A stretch of DNA of 64,000 nt from an uncultured Acidobacteriota bacterium (GTDB lineage Bacteria; Acidobacteriota; Blastocatellia; Pyrinomonadales; Pyrinomonadaceae): the NCBI GenBank assembly GCA_937871585.1, contig CALMPJ010000141.1, positions 1 to 64,000 on the forward strand. Reading direction: 5' to 3'. The notes under the pieces are model-generated. The model saw nothing but the letters and a program-made list of their open reading frames with translations. It had not been told where the DNA came from and made no database searches. This document shows, piece by piece, positions 42,207-52,342 of the stretch. Numbering within the stretch: position 1 is the stretch's first letter; every line of letters begins with the position of its first letter. Position numbers and translations under genes: made by a program.

Positions 42207-42259
42207 TTGACATAATTCGGCAAAAACCGTCATAATTTTGTTGTGGGAACGGTTTTGCC
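42207..42259 (+). promoter_or_regulatory. Promoter overlapped by an inverted repeat
   Basis: TTGACA (42207-42212), 18 bases, then CATAAT (42231-42236) is a near-consensus promoter for the GAF-like gene. GGCAAAAACCGT (42219-42230) and ACGGTTTTGCC (42249-42259) form an inverted repeat with one bulged A that brackets the -10 box, a likely operator or, in RNA, a leader hairpin. Confidence 0.6.
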
Positions 42260-42363
42260 GCCGCGTTCCACGCGCTTATCAAATATATCTTCAATAAGGG
42301 TGTCACCAGCCATTATCAAACATTATATTGTTTGCCTTTTTTTCTTGACGGAGGAAGACCATT

Positions 42364-44142
42364 GTGAATAGTGAAGAACTCGAACTGAGTTTACGAGCTG
42401 AATTCGAAAGTTACGTGAAAGGCGTTTCCGATAAGTTTCGTGAGGAACTCGAGTCGCATCGTGCAAAGATCGAATCGGAATTCGACGAGCATCGAACGCG
42501 GATCTACGAATCTCTAGCAGGACTTTCGGAGAGGTTTACAAGCGAACATCAGTTCGATGCCGCGTTTACTGAATCCGTTACGGAGCACCTGCGACTCGCC
42601 CGCGACGAAGGTGCCAAGATAACGGCCGCCGCCATGGCGGAAGCGGAAGCACTGGAAAAAGAGGCCGCTCCTGAGGCTGATTACACAAGTCTTCGCGATG
42701 CAATTGCCGACATCAGCAGCAAGGATTCGCAGTCTTCGATCTTGAAGGCACTGGTTTCGCACGGTGCAAATTACACAGCTCGCGGAGCATTTTTCATCGT
42801 CAAAAGTGAGCATTTTGTTGGCTGGAAAGTTTTTGGCAATGACGCAGGTGATGCCGAATCGACTATTCGTGACATACATTTTCCGGTGTCCGCAGACTCG
42901 ATCCTTGGGCAAGCTGCAAATTCGCTTTCGACCGTCGAGGGTTCATATGGCAGCCACGAAGCCGATAAAGAGTTTCTCGAACCGTTGAACTTTGGTACGC
43001 CTGACAGAATGTACGCCATTCCGCTCATCGCGCGTGGACGTACGGTTGCGGTGCTTTATGCCGATTATGGTCACGAAGGATTTAAATTAAATACTGATGC
43101 ACTAGAAGCGTTGGTTCACGTCGCCGGCATGACCGTCGAGCTTCTTGCCGCATCGCGTCCGCGGGTTGCCGAAGCCGCTCCGGCTCCGTTGGCAACTTCT
43201 TACGACGATAACGACGCACGTGTTTTTGAGAATACGACCGAATATTCGGCAGCCGAGATCGCGTCACATATTCCTGCTGCAGAACCGGTTTCAACGCCAT
43301 TTAGCGAACCTGCAGCGGAATATTCGCCGGAGACTGCGGCTGGCGATAGCTTCGAAACCGTTTCGACGCCAAGCGTCTTTACCGAGCCGCTGCCGTCATT
43401 CGATTCACAGCCTGTGGCGTTTGAAAGCAATGCTGCCGACGAACGTAATGGCGAATTCGAACCTTCTATTCCGGTTGAAGAGCAGGTTGCAGTTGAGAAG
43501 GCCGCTTCTTCGTTCGAAACTGAATTTCAGGCACCAAGCTATGGAAGCTTCGAATCAGCACCTGCCGAGCCGTCCGTTGAGGCTGAGTTTGGCTCGGCAG
43601 ACGACAATGTCGCCGTTGCGGAAGCTGAGCCAGAGGTCGCACCTGATTTTGCCGAACCTGTTGCAGAATCGGCAGAGCCCGCGATGGTGTTCAGCGATCC
43701 TGTCGAAGAAGTAAATCCCTACGAAGAAGCGCCATTTCAAGAGCAGACGTTTGAAACTCCTGTCGCTGAGCCGGCCGTAGAAACGACACCGATGGCTGAA
43801 GAGTCCGTGCCGCGAGCCCGCCTTTCGGACCGTAACGTCGATCTTCCGATCGAGGTTGAGGAGAATGAGCGACGTTTGCATAACGACGCACGTCGCTTCG
43901 CACGGCTCTTGGTTTCCGAGATCAAACTCTACAACGAGCAAAAGGTCCGCGAGGGCCGCGAATCGGCTGATCTTTATGATCGTCTGAAAGAGGCGATCGA
44001 CCGTTCACGTGAAATGTATGACAAGCGCGTTCAGCCGCCTGTCGCTGCGAAGTTTGACTACTTCCATTACGAAGTCGTCAACGCACTGGCCGAAGGCGAA
44101 GAATCGCGTCTTGGACACAGCTATCCGGGAGCGAGAACCTAG
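42364..44142 (+). CDS. GAF-like protein with long acidic low-complexity region
   Basis: A 592-residue soluble protein. Residues 1-100 are a charged coiled coil, and about 115-260 form a GAF-like domain (SSILKALVSHGANYTARGAFF in part, MYAIPLIARGRTVAVLYADY). Residues 270-490 are disordered, built from Ala, Glu, Pro, Ser and Phe with recurring FAEPVAESAEP-like phrases. A basic helical end follows (LHNDARRFARLLVSEIKLYN, about 515-534), which I recall from Acidobacterial proteins of this kind. It starts at GTG 42364 behind GGAGGAAG. The function is unknown; a scaffold or signalling role is possible. Confidence 0.65.
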   Translation: MNSEELELSLRAEFESYVKGVSDKFREELESHRAKIESEFDEHRTRIYESLAGLSERFTSEHQFDAAFTESVTEHLRLARDEGAKITAAAMAEAEALEKEAAPEADYTSLRDAIADISSKDSQSSILKALVSHGANYTARGAFFIVKSEHFVGWKVFGNDAGDAESTIRDIHFPVSADSILGQAANSLSTVEGSYGSHEADKEFLEPLNFGTPDRMYAIPLIARGRTVAVLYADYGHEGFKLNTDALEALVHVAGMTVELLAASRPRVAEAAPAPLATSYDDNDARVFENTTEYSAAEIASHIPAAEPVSTPFSEPAAEYSPETAAGDSFETVSTPSVFTEPLPSFDSQPVAFESNAADERNGEFEPSIPVEEQVAVEKAASSFETEFQAPSYGSFESAPAEPSVEAEFGSADDNVAVAEAEPEVAPDFAEPVAESAEPAMVFSDPVEEVNPYEEAPFQEQTFETPVAEPAVETTPMAEESVPRARLSDRNVDLPIEVEENERRLHNDARRFARLLVSEIKLYNEQKVREGRESADLYDRLKEAIDRSREMYDKRVQPPVAAKFDYFHYEVVNALAEGEESRLGHSYPGART

Positions 44143-44164
44143 CTCCGCCTAATTTGAAATGAAA

Positions 44165-44195
44165 AGGCCGTCTCTTACCGAGGCGGCCTATTTTC
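44165..44195. terminator. Terminator between convergent genes
   Basis: AGGCCGTCT (44165-44173) faces AGGCGGCCT (44181-44189) with one G-T pair, followed by ATTTTCG. It separates the GAF-like gene from the convergent DUF4440-like gene. Confidence 0.8.
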
Positions 44196-44197
44196 GT

Positions 44198-44710
44198 TTA
44201 GTTTGTTCTTTCAGACGGAAAAACCGGAGCCGCGGCGCTTGGGGTTTCGGGTGAGGTGTGGCGGTGAGTGATCTTCCAGTCTTTGCCAACGAGTTTGTAA
44301 ACGAGTGTCATGCGGCCGGACGAAGTCTCAAAGTTTCCGTTATTCTCTTGAGACTGTCGCCATTTACAGGTGACGTATGCGGCGGTCTTGCCGAGCATTT
44401 CAACCCGTAGGCCCGTGATGTCGAGAGTTACATTCTTAAGACGAGCGTAAACTGCTTCGGTGTTGGTCTTGACGGTTTCATAGCCACGTGTGACGGTACC
44501 GTTGTTGTTGAAAATGAGCATATCTTCGCTCTTAGCATACGAAGACATCACCTTTGCTGCATCGACCGTTCGGATGCCGTCCGCAAAACGTTCGAATGCG
44601 TCTTTGACAGGTTTGGTCGGGTCGGCTTTGGTGCCGGCGGCGGCTTTTTGGCCGAAAGTTGCGAATGAAAGACCGAGAACGAAGATCAAGGCGACGAATA
44701 GCGTTTTCAT
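44198..44710 (-). CDS. Secreted SnoaL/DUF4440-like protein
   Basis: A 170-residue protein with a signal peptide (about 1-20, ALIFVLGLSFATFGQ) and one NTF2/SnoaL-like cone domain: VKDAFERFADGIRTVDAAKVMSSYA (two parts), MLIFNNNGTVTRGYETV, MTLVYKLVGKDWKITHRHTS. Members are often calcium/calmodulin kinase-association-like or ketosteroid-isomerase-like domains with unknown ligands. It stands alone between a terminator and the FecR gene. Confidence 0.78.
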   Translation of the reverse strand: MKTLFVALIFVLGLSFATFGQKAAAGTKADPTKPVKDAFERFADGIRTVDAAKVMSSYAKSEDMLIFNNNGTVTRGYETVKTNTEAVYARLKNVTLDITGLRVEMLGKTAAYVTCKWRQSQENNGNFETSSGRMTLVYKLVGKDWKITHRHTSPETPSAAAPVFPSERTN

Positions 44711-44954
44711 AGTTCGAGTTTATTATCTGTTCGGCTCTGTCTGCAAGGTTTTTTTCGCAGCAAGAGCGGCAATGCACGAATTCGGAGCTTGAAGATCAAT
44801 TAGGCGCACGATTTAGGGCAGACAAGTTCGGGAAAGTGTGTATTCTTGCATACATACCGTTCGGTACAGCAATTGCTGTAAATAGCGTCAAAGCGGCCAT
44901 TGCCTCGCCGATATTGGCCGAATAAAAATAAAATTGATCGCTCCGGAGGGAAAT

Positions 44955-46925
44955 ATGACGTTTGCAACCCGATTTTTGGTTCTGATGCTCGTAGCGCTGA
45001 CCGCTATTCCGAGTGTTTTCGCGAATCCGCAGATCACGAATCTGCCCGAATCGCCCGATGATTTTGTCGTTGATGACAAGTACGAGCCCGAGGTAACTGC
45101 GCGTGTTGCGCGGTTCAGCTTTATCGACGGCGACGTGCGAATTCGTCGTTCGGGCAGCGAAGAATGGGAAAATGCGGCGATAAACCTTCCGGTCGTCGAA
45201 GGTGATGAGATCTCGACGGCTTTGGGATCTCGTGCCGAATTGCAGTTCGATTCGCGAACTCATTTGCGACTCGACGGCGATTCGTACCTCAGGATCTCTC
45301 GTCTCAAGGACGAAGGCATCGCGGTTAGTTTGCCTGCGGGCCGAATGAGCGTTCGCGTTTTTGATTTCGACAAGGACCGTTCGTATTTCGAGGTCGATGC
45401 TCCGAATACTACTATCGCTTTCCAGCGTTCAGGAATGTACCGTCTTGACGCCGGCCGCGAAGGCTCCGGCGAGATACGCGTGACGGCTCTCGACAATGGC
45501 GAGGCCCGTGTTTACAGCGACACTTCGGGATTCACGCTCAAGAACGGACGCAGCTCGCGTATCTTCATTTCGGGCAACAATGCGGGCGAATGGGAAACCG
45601 GCGACGCTTCGCGTTTTGCTGATGAATTCGACACTTGGGCATTGGCGAGAGACAAAGAGATCTCGGATTCGCTTCGAACTGCCGCAACGACAAAGTATTA
45701 CGACAACGACATCTACGGAGCCGAAGACCTCGAAGACAACGGCGAATGGATCCACACACGCAAATACGGCTATGTTTGGCGTCCATACCGGAACGTAACG
45801 AGCCGCTACGCAGATTGGTCGCCGTATCGCTACGGACACTGGCGTTGGGTTCCGCCGTACGGCTGGACTTGGGTCAATGATGAGCCTTGGGGCTGGGCGA
45901 CATATCACTACGGCCGTTGGATCTGGCTCGACGGAGGCTGGAGTTGGTCGCCATATAGCTATTATCGCTACCGCCGCAACTGGTGGTCACCGGCACTCGT
46001 TGTGTTTACCACGTACGGTGGCTATTATGCATGGTACCCGCTGCCGTACAGCTACACATATTACAACTACAACTACTATTGCTGGCCGCCTAGAAACCAC
46101 GGCGGAGGCGGCAATAACAATGGCGGTGGCGTTGGGCCGGTCGCTCAGCCAACGCCTGATAAATATGGAATCAAGACTCGGCAGCCGCCGGTCGAAGTAG
46201 TGCCGCCAACCAGCGTCGTTACGGTCAAACAGGACAAGTTTGGCATTAAAGACATACGAGCAACCTTAGCCGATGCGACGACCGCAAAAGGCGTGCTGAC
46301 GCGAATTCCGTTCGAAAAGGATACAGCACCACTACTGCCCGGCTCAGTCGGAACGACCAAGGCGACTGCTGCCGTCGGTAACGACATTCGTGTCAAGCAG
46401 CCGCAGCTTTCGGTAGCGACGGCACCTGTCAAAGTCGGAGCTACCGTACGCACAGGCGATGCTCCGCTCGATAATGAGCTGCGAACAAAGCGCATTTTCG
46501 GAGGGCGAAATCCCGCATCAACGCCGACCGTCACGACGACACAAGGCGGCGGCCAACCGTCGACCGGGGCCGTCGAACGCGATACGACCGTTCGAACACC
46601 GATCCGACAACCAGTGACGCCGCAGTACGAAACGCAGCGAAACGAAACGACGCGGCCTCCGGTACGACAGACACCGACTTACACGCCACCGCAAAATACG
46701 CAGCGTGACACGCCGCGTAACAATCCACAACCGACGTACAATCCGCCGCCGCAAAACACGCAGCGTGACACGCCGCGCAACAATCCGCAGCCGACGTACA
46801 ATCCGCCGCCGCAGAACACGCAACGCGATACACCAAAATCGCAGCCTGCTCCGGTCAAGGAAACGCCCAAATCTTCGCCGCCGCCATCGGACGTTGGCAA
46901 GAAGCCCGGCAAGGACGGCCGTTAA
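44955..46925 (+). CDS. Secreted FecR-domain protein with Trp/Tyr-rich repeats
   Basis: A 656-residue secreted protein. After the signal peptide (about 1-22) comes a FecR domain (about 45-165: RFSFIDGDVRIRRSGSEEW, GDEISTALGSRAELQF). Next is a Trp/Tyr-rich block (about 260-380: YGYVWRPYRNVTSRYADWSP, YGHWRWVPPYGWTWVNDEPW), typical of DUF6600-like proteins, then a Gly/Asn run. The rest is disordered and ends in 20-residue tandem repeats containing NTQRDTPRNNPQPTY. GGAGGG before ATG 44955 fixes the start. A lone FecR domain without FecI or TonB receptor suggests a surface or wall role. Confidence 0.8.
   Translation: MTFATRFLVLMLVALTAIPSVFANPQITNLPESPDDFVVDDKYEPEVTARVARFSFIDGDVRIRRSGSEEWENAAINLPVVEGDEISTALGSRAELQFDSRTHLRLDGDSYLRISRLKDEGIAVSLPAGRMSVRVFDFDKDRSYFEVDAPNTTIAFQRSGMYRLDAGREGSGEIRVTALDNGEARVYSDTSGFTLKNGRSSRIFISGNNAGEWETGDASRFADEFDTWALARDKEISDSLRTAATTKYYDNDIYGAEDLEDNGEWIHTRKYGYVWRPYRNVTSRYADWSPYRYGHWRWVPPYGWTWVNDEPWGWATYHYGRWIWLDGGWSWSPYSYYRYRRNWWSPALVVFTTYGGYYAWYPLPYSYTYYNYNYYCWPPRNHGGGGNNNGGGVGPVAQPTPDKYGIKTRQPPVEVVPPTSVVTVKQDKFGIKDIRATLADATTAKGVLTRIPFEKDTAPLLPGSVGTTKATAAVGNDIRVKQPQLSVATAPVKVGATVRTGDAPLDNELRTKRIFGGRNPASTPTVTTTQGGGQPSTGAVERDTTVRTPIRQPVTPQYETQRNETTRPPVRQTPTYTPPQNTQRDTPRNNPQPTYNPPPQNTQRDTPRNNPQPTYNPPPQNTQRDTPKSQPAPVKETPKSSPPPSDVGKKPGKDGR
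46682..46838 (+). repeat. 60-bp tandem repeat inside the FecR gene
   Basis: A 60-base unit, read as 20 residues around NTQRDTPRNNPQPTYNPPPQ, is present about two and a half times with few base changes. The near-identity suggests recent expansion by slippage or recombination, and copy number may vary between strains. Confidence 0.85.
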
Positions 46926-46927
46926 GA

Positions 46928-46999
46928 AGTAGGGGAGAAAGGGAGTTTGAGCCGATGCTCATCCGCCCTTTCTCCCTTTCCGCCCTTCTCCCTTTCTTC
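46928..46999. repeat. Dispersed repeat of GGAGAAAGGGAG words
   Basis: GGGGAGAAAGGGAG on the left is mirrored by CTTTCTCCCTTTCCGCCC and CTTCTCCCTTTC on the right around GAGCCGATGCTC. It fills the space between the FecR gene and the convergent M16 gene and ends at the latter's stop codon. It probably folds as a terminator. Confidence 0.7.
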
Positions 47000-47001
47000 T
47001 T

Positions 47002-48300
47002 CTAGTTTCCTAGAAAAACTTTCCGGTCGATCGAGTTTGGGTCGCCGACTACGACGTAGCGAAAGTTGGTCATATACTTTTTCGCGGCTGCGATGACTTC
47101 GTCGCGTTTGACCGAGCGTATCTTATTCATGAACTCTGTCGAACGCCGCCAGCCGCCGCCGATCAGTTCGTACGACGCCAGGTCGCCGGCCTGTGCAGCA
47201 TTCGTCTCGAGTTTCATATAGTGCTGCGTAAGGAAAAATCCGCTCGTTTCTGCGATATCCTCGTCCGATACCTCGCCGTTCTTGAGTTTCTTTATCTCGT
47301 CGAGAATGATCGCAACCGCGCGATTTGGGCTGGTCGTCGAGACTGAAAAGGTGCCGACGTTAGCTCGTTGGGAACCGATGCTTGCTTCCGGAGCGTACGA
47401 GAGATTGTTCTTGACTCGAACTTCGGTGAACATTCGCGAACCAAGTATCGACGTGGCTACACGCATTGCGTAATAGTCAGGTTCGCCGATCGTAGGCGAA
47501 GCAAAAAGCCCCGCAACATAATTGGTCGGTATCGGCCGCGAGGCAACGTCGAGCGACGCACGCGAGAAATCGACCTGTTGGATCGCAGTGTCTTTATAGC
47601 TGCCAACAGGTAGTTTGCCCAGCGTCGCAGTAACCTTCGCTTTGAGGTCATTGACATCTACATCCCCAACGACAACCAACAAAAGCTGCGAGGTTGTCAT
47701 CACCTTTTTGTGATATGCGGCAAGGTCCGAAGGTTTGAATCCTTGAATTGTTTCAAGGCTGCCGTCTGCGTCGAGCGAATACGGATGCCCTTTGAAGACC
47801 AATTCGTTTCGTTTGACGTTCAGAAAGCTCTCCGGTGAATCCGAACTTCCGCGAATACCGGTCAGGATGCCTTCTCTCACGTTATCAACATCGGCCGGCA
47901 AGAAAGTCGGATTCATCGCGAGGTCTGAGAATGCGTTCCACGAGCGAGCAAAATGCTCGCGTGTCGATGACAGCGACATTACGCTGAAATCCATTCCCGA
48001 CGACGCCCCGATCGTGGCGCCGGTTCTGGCGAGTTCGCGACGCAATTCAGTTCGCGGGAACGCCTTGCTTCCTTCGGCTGCGGACTTGAGCATGAAATTC
48101 TCGATGCCAGCGTTCTGCGGAGTCTGGTTTCGAACGCCGCCGCGGACAAACAGGCCCGCAGCCACGGTCGCCGTATTCGGACGCACCTTAACGATGACTT
48201 TCAGGCCGTTTACGTCAAACTCGGTGATGTCTTGCGAAAATGCAGATACAGCACCCGCAAGAGTGACGATAGCTACTAACAAAATTCGTATCGATCTCAT
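47002..48300 (-). CDS. M16 peptidase-like protein without zinc motif
   Basis: A 432-residue secreted M16-fold protein (signal peptide about 1-21, AIVTLAGAVSAFSQ). Where active enzymes have HxxEH it reads GIENFMLKSAAEGS, so the zinc ligands are missing. The C-terminal M16 half keeps the substrate-binding pattern around NNLSYAPEASIG and SVSTTSPNRAVAIILDEI. It starts within the stop of the active partner (TAATG) and so forms an active/inactive pair like those of two-subunit M16B proteases. I use the ATG at 48300; the longer frame runs into the partner gene. Confidence 0.88.
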   Translation of the reverse strand: MRSIRILLVAIVTLAGAVSAFSQDITEFDVNGLKVIVKVRPNTATVAAGLFVRGGVRNQTPQNAGIENFMLKSAAEGSKAFPRTELRRELARTGATIGASSGMDFSVMSLSSTREHFARSWNAFSDLAMNPTFLPADVDNVREGILTGIRGSSDSPESFLNVKRNELVFKGHPYSLDADGSLETIQGFKPSDLAAYHKKVMTTSQLLLVVVGDVDVNDLKAKVTATLGKLPVGSYKDTAIQQVDFSRASLDVASRPIPTNYVAGLFASPTIGEPDYYAMRVATSILGSRMFTEVRVKNNLSYAPEASIGSQRANVGTFSVSTTSPNRAVAIILDEIKKLKNGEVSDEDIAETSGFFLTQHYMKLETNAAQAGDLASYELIGGGWRRSTEFMNKIRSVKRDEVIAAAKKYMTNFRYVVVGDPNSIDRKVFLGN

Positions 48301-49802
48301 TATTTCGCACCTCCGATCAGATCGTTTCCGGTCAGCTTTACTTGCTGCTGATTCTCGGGCGAAATAAGAGCCACGCCAATACGCGGCTTGCCGATGATGT
48401 AACGGTTGATGTAATTGTTGATGTCTTTTCGGCTCACGGCACGAAGATTTTCGTAGTAACCGCGATAGTATTCCGAGCCTGTGGACGACCACCAAAAACT
48501 CATTACCTGCGAATATGAACTGAGTTTTTCGCGACGGTATAGGTCTTCGGCCTCGAGCAAAGATTTCGCATTTTCGAGCTCTTCGTCCGTGAAGTATTTC
48601 GGATCCGTGAACTGTGCGAGTTCATCATATAGCCTTTTGAGAGCAGCTTTTTCGTTGCCCGGCGTCGGGACAAGCGTGATGCGGATCGGGCCTGTGTTTC
48701 GCTGAGTGTAATAGTGAACATCAGCGGCGACGGCAAGTTTTGAATCGATCATCGCTCGCTGAAACCGCGAGTCAGCCTGTCCGACGATGTACGAGAATAC
48801 ATCGGCAGCGTAGGTCGAGGCATTGTCCTCACCGATCGACGGGCCGTGCCAGCCGATCTGGATCAGAAGGTTCGATACTGGTCGTTCGACGACAAAACCT
48901 TCGCTCTTTTCAAGCGCAGGGTGCTTGACCATCGGGAACTGTTCGAACGGATCGGGCCCGCGTTTCCAATCGGCAAAATTGTCGGTCGCAAGTTTGAAGA
49001 TGGCCTCAGGATCGACGGCACCGGTGACGATGATCGCCGAATTGTTTGGAATGTAATATCGCGAACGAATAAGCTGCATCTTCGCGATCGTCGCCGTCGA
49101 AACGGTTTCGCGAGTGCCACCCGGTTGTTTGCGTGACGGATACTTATAGAACAATTTCTCCATCATCGTGTTTTGCAACGCAAGCCCCGGCTCGGATTCG
49201 TGACGGTCGAGTTCGGCCAGAACGACCTGACGCTCACCTTCGAAATCTTCCTGGTCAAAACTGGGAAAACGAACGCTGTCGCGAATGAAACGCATTGATG
49301 TCGCGACGTGTTCCGCAGTTGTTGTGAAATAGTAATTTACGACCTCTTCGTGCGTCTCGGCGTTGTTTACGATGCCGATCTGATCGATCTTGTTGAGATA
49401 CGATGTGTCGCCGATCTCGGATTTCAGATTCAACGCACCTGAGCAAATACGCTGACCGTATTCGTTCAACGGGCCCTGTCTTAAGGCAGCTTCGCATTGT
49501 CCCACGAGACGAGCCATGTTCGGTTTGAAGATCATATGCTCGAACAAATGCGACAAACCGTTCAGTTCCGGCGGTTCTGTAAATGAGCCGGTGCGAACCG
49601 CCAGTTCGACCGTTACGAGCGGCACACCGCTGTCGGGATAAACGATGATCTCAAGGCCGTTTGGCAGAACACGAGTGACATACGGCACTGCCGGTGCCTT
49701 TCGTGTCGCGACCGGCGAGGTCGGTGCCGGCTGCGGTTTCTGTGCGGGCACGACGCCCGCAAACGCAGACGCCAGCATTAGTACGAACAGGATTCTTTTC
49801 AC
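48300..49802 (-). CDS. M16-family zinc protease, active subunit
   Basis: A 500-residue secreted protease (signal peptide about 1-20, LMLASAFAGVVPAQ). The inverted zinc motif HLFEH is in GLSHLFEHMIFKP, and the third ligand region follows in GERQVVLAELDRHESEPG. M16B proteases cleave peptides and sometimes process precursors. It lies directly upstream of the inactive partner and is translated with it. The neighbourhood of an S9 peptidase and a POT transporter suggests peptide scavenging. Confidence 0.92.
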   Translation of the reverse strand: MKRILFVLMLASAFAGVVPAQKPQPAPTSPVATRKAPAVPYVTRVLPNGLEIIVYPDSGVPLVTVELAVRTGSFTEPPELNGLSHLFEHMIFKPNMARLVGQCEAALRQGPLNEYGQRICSGALNLKSEIGDTSYLNKIDQIGIVNNAETHEEVVNYYFTTTAEHVATSMRFIRDSVRFPSFDQEDFEGERQVVLAELDRHESEPGLALQNTMMEKLFYKYPSRKQPGGTRETVSTATIAKMQLIRSRYYIPNNSAIIVTGAVDPEAIFKLATDNFADWKRGPDPFEQFPMVKHPALEKSEGFVVERPVSNLLIQIGWHGPSIGEDNASTYAADVFSYIVGQADSRFQRAMIDSKLAVAADVHYYTQRNTGPIRITLVPTPGNEKAALKRLYDELAQFTDPKYFTDEELENAKSLLEAEDLYRREKLSSYSQVMSFWWSSTGSEYYRGYYENLRAVSRKDINNYINRYIIGKPRIGVALISPENQQQVKLTGNDLIGGAK

Positions 49803-49878
49803 AAATTACTCCAAAATTTCGGGCCGCTTGCGTGCGGCAAAGTCGTTACTCTAATCTAACACAATAGGAGAAACATAT

Positions 49879-50103
49879 ATGGAACGCGACAATTTGATGC
49901 ACGGCGCACGCACAGCGTTGAATAGAGATATGGACACACGTGCCTGGGCCGAACAATATCTCAAGGAAAAGACACGCGAAGAGAATACGCTGATGTCAGA
50001 CGAAGAGTTTGAAAAGTACTGGAAATACCACAAGCCCGAGATCATGCACGCCGGTGCCGCGGAGGCGATGCTTGCCTTTAGGCAAGCAAGAAACGGAGAC
50101 TAG
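49879..50103 (+). CDS. Small hypothetical protein, 74 residues
   Basis: A charged, helical protein with no cysteine, membrane segment or signal. TAGGAGAAAC eight bases before the ATG is a good ribosome site, which supports its being a real gene. I recognise no family. Its last two codons and stop (GGA GAC TAG) are the first bases of a GGAGACA-type repeat. Confidence 0.6.
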   Translation: MERDNLMHGARTALNRDMDTRAWAEQYLKEKTREENTLMSDEEFEKYWKYHKPEIMHAGAAEAMLAFRQARNGD

Positions 50104-50134
50104 GAGACATCTGGCTGTCTCCCTGTCTCCTTGT

Positions 50135-50138
<4 letters not shown>
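50095..50138. repeat. Dispersed repeat of GGAGACA words (copy 1)
   Basis: GGAGACTAGGAGACA on the left faces TGTCTCCCTGTCTCCTTGTC on the right. The stop codons of both convergent neighbours, the 74-residue gene and the S9 peptidase, lie in it. A related copy is at 52279-52340. Confidence 0.75.
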
Positions 50139-52258
<2,120 letters not shown>

Positions 52259-52278
52259 ATGTTTTTTCCTAATGCGCA

Positions 52279-52340
52279 AAGGAGACAAGAGACGTTTCGC
52301 CCCTTGTCTCCCTGTCTCAAGTCCCCTTGTCTGCTGTCTT
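52279..52340. repeat. GGAGACA-type repeat (copy 2)
   Basis: GGAGACAAGAGAC on the left faces CTTGTCTCCCTGTCTC and CCCCTTGTCTGCTGTCTT on the right. It lies between the S9 start region and the POT gene stop, which it abuts. Confidence 0.75.
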
Positions 52341-52342
52341 CT

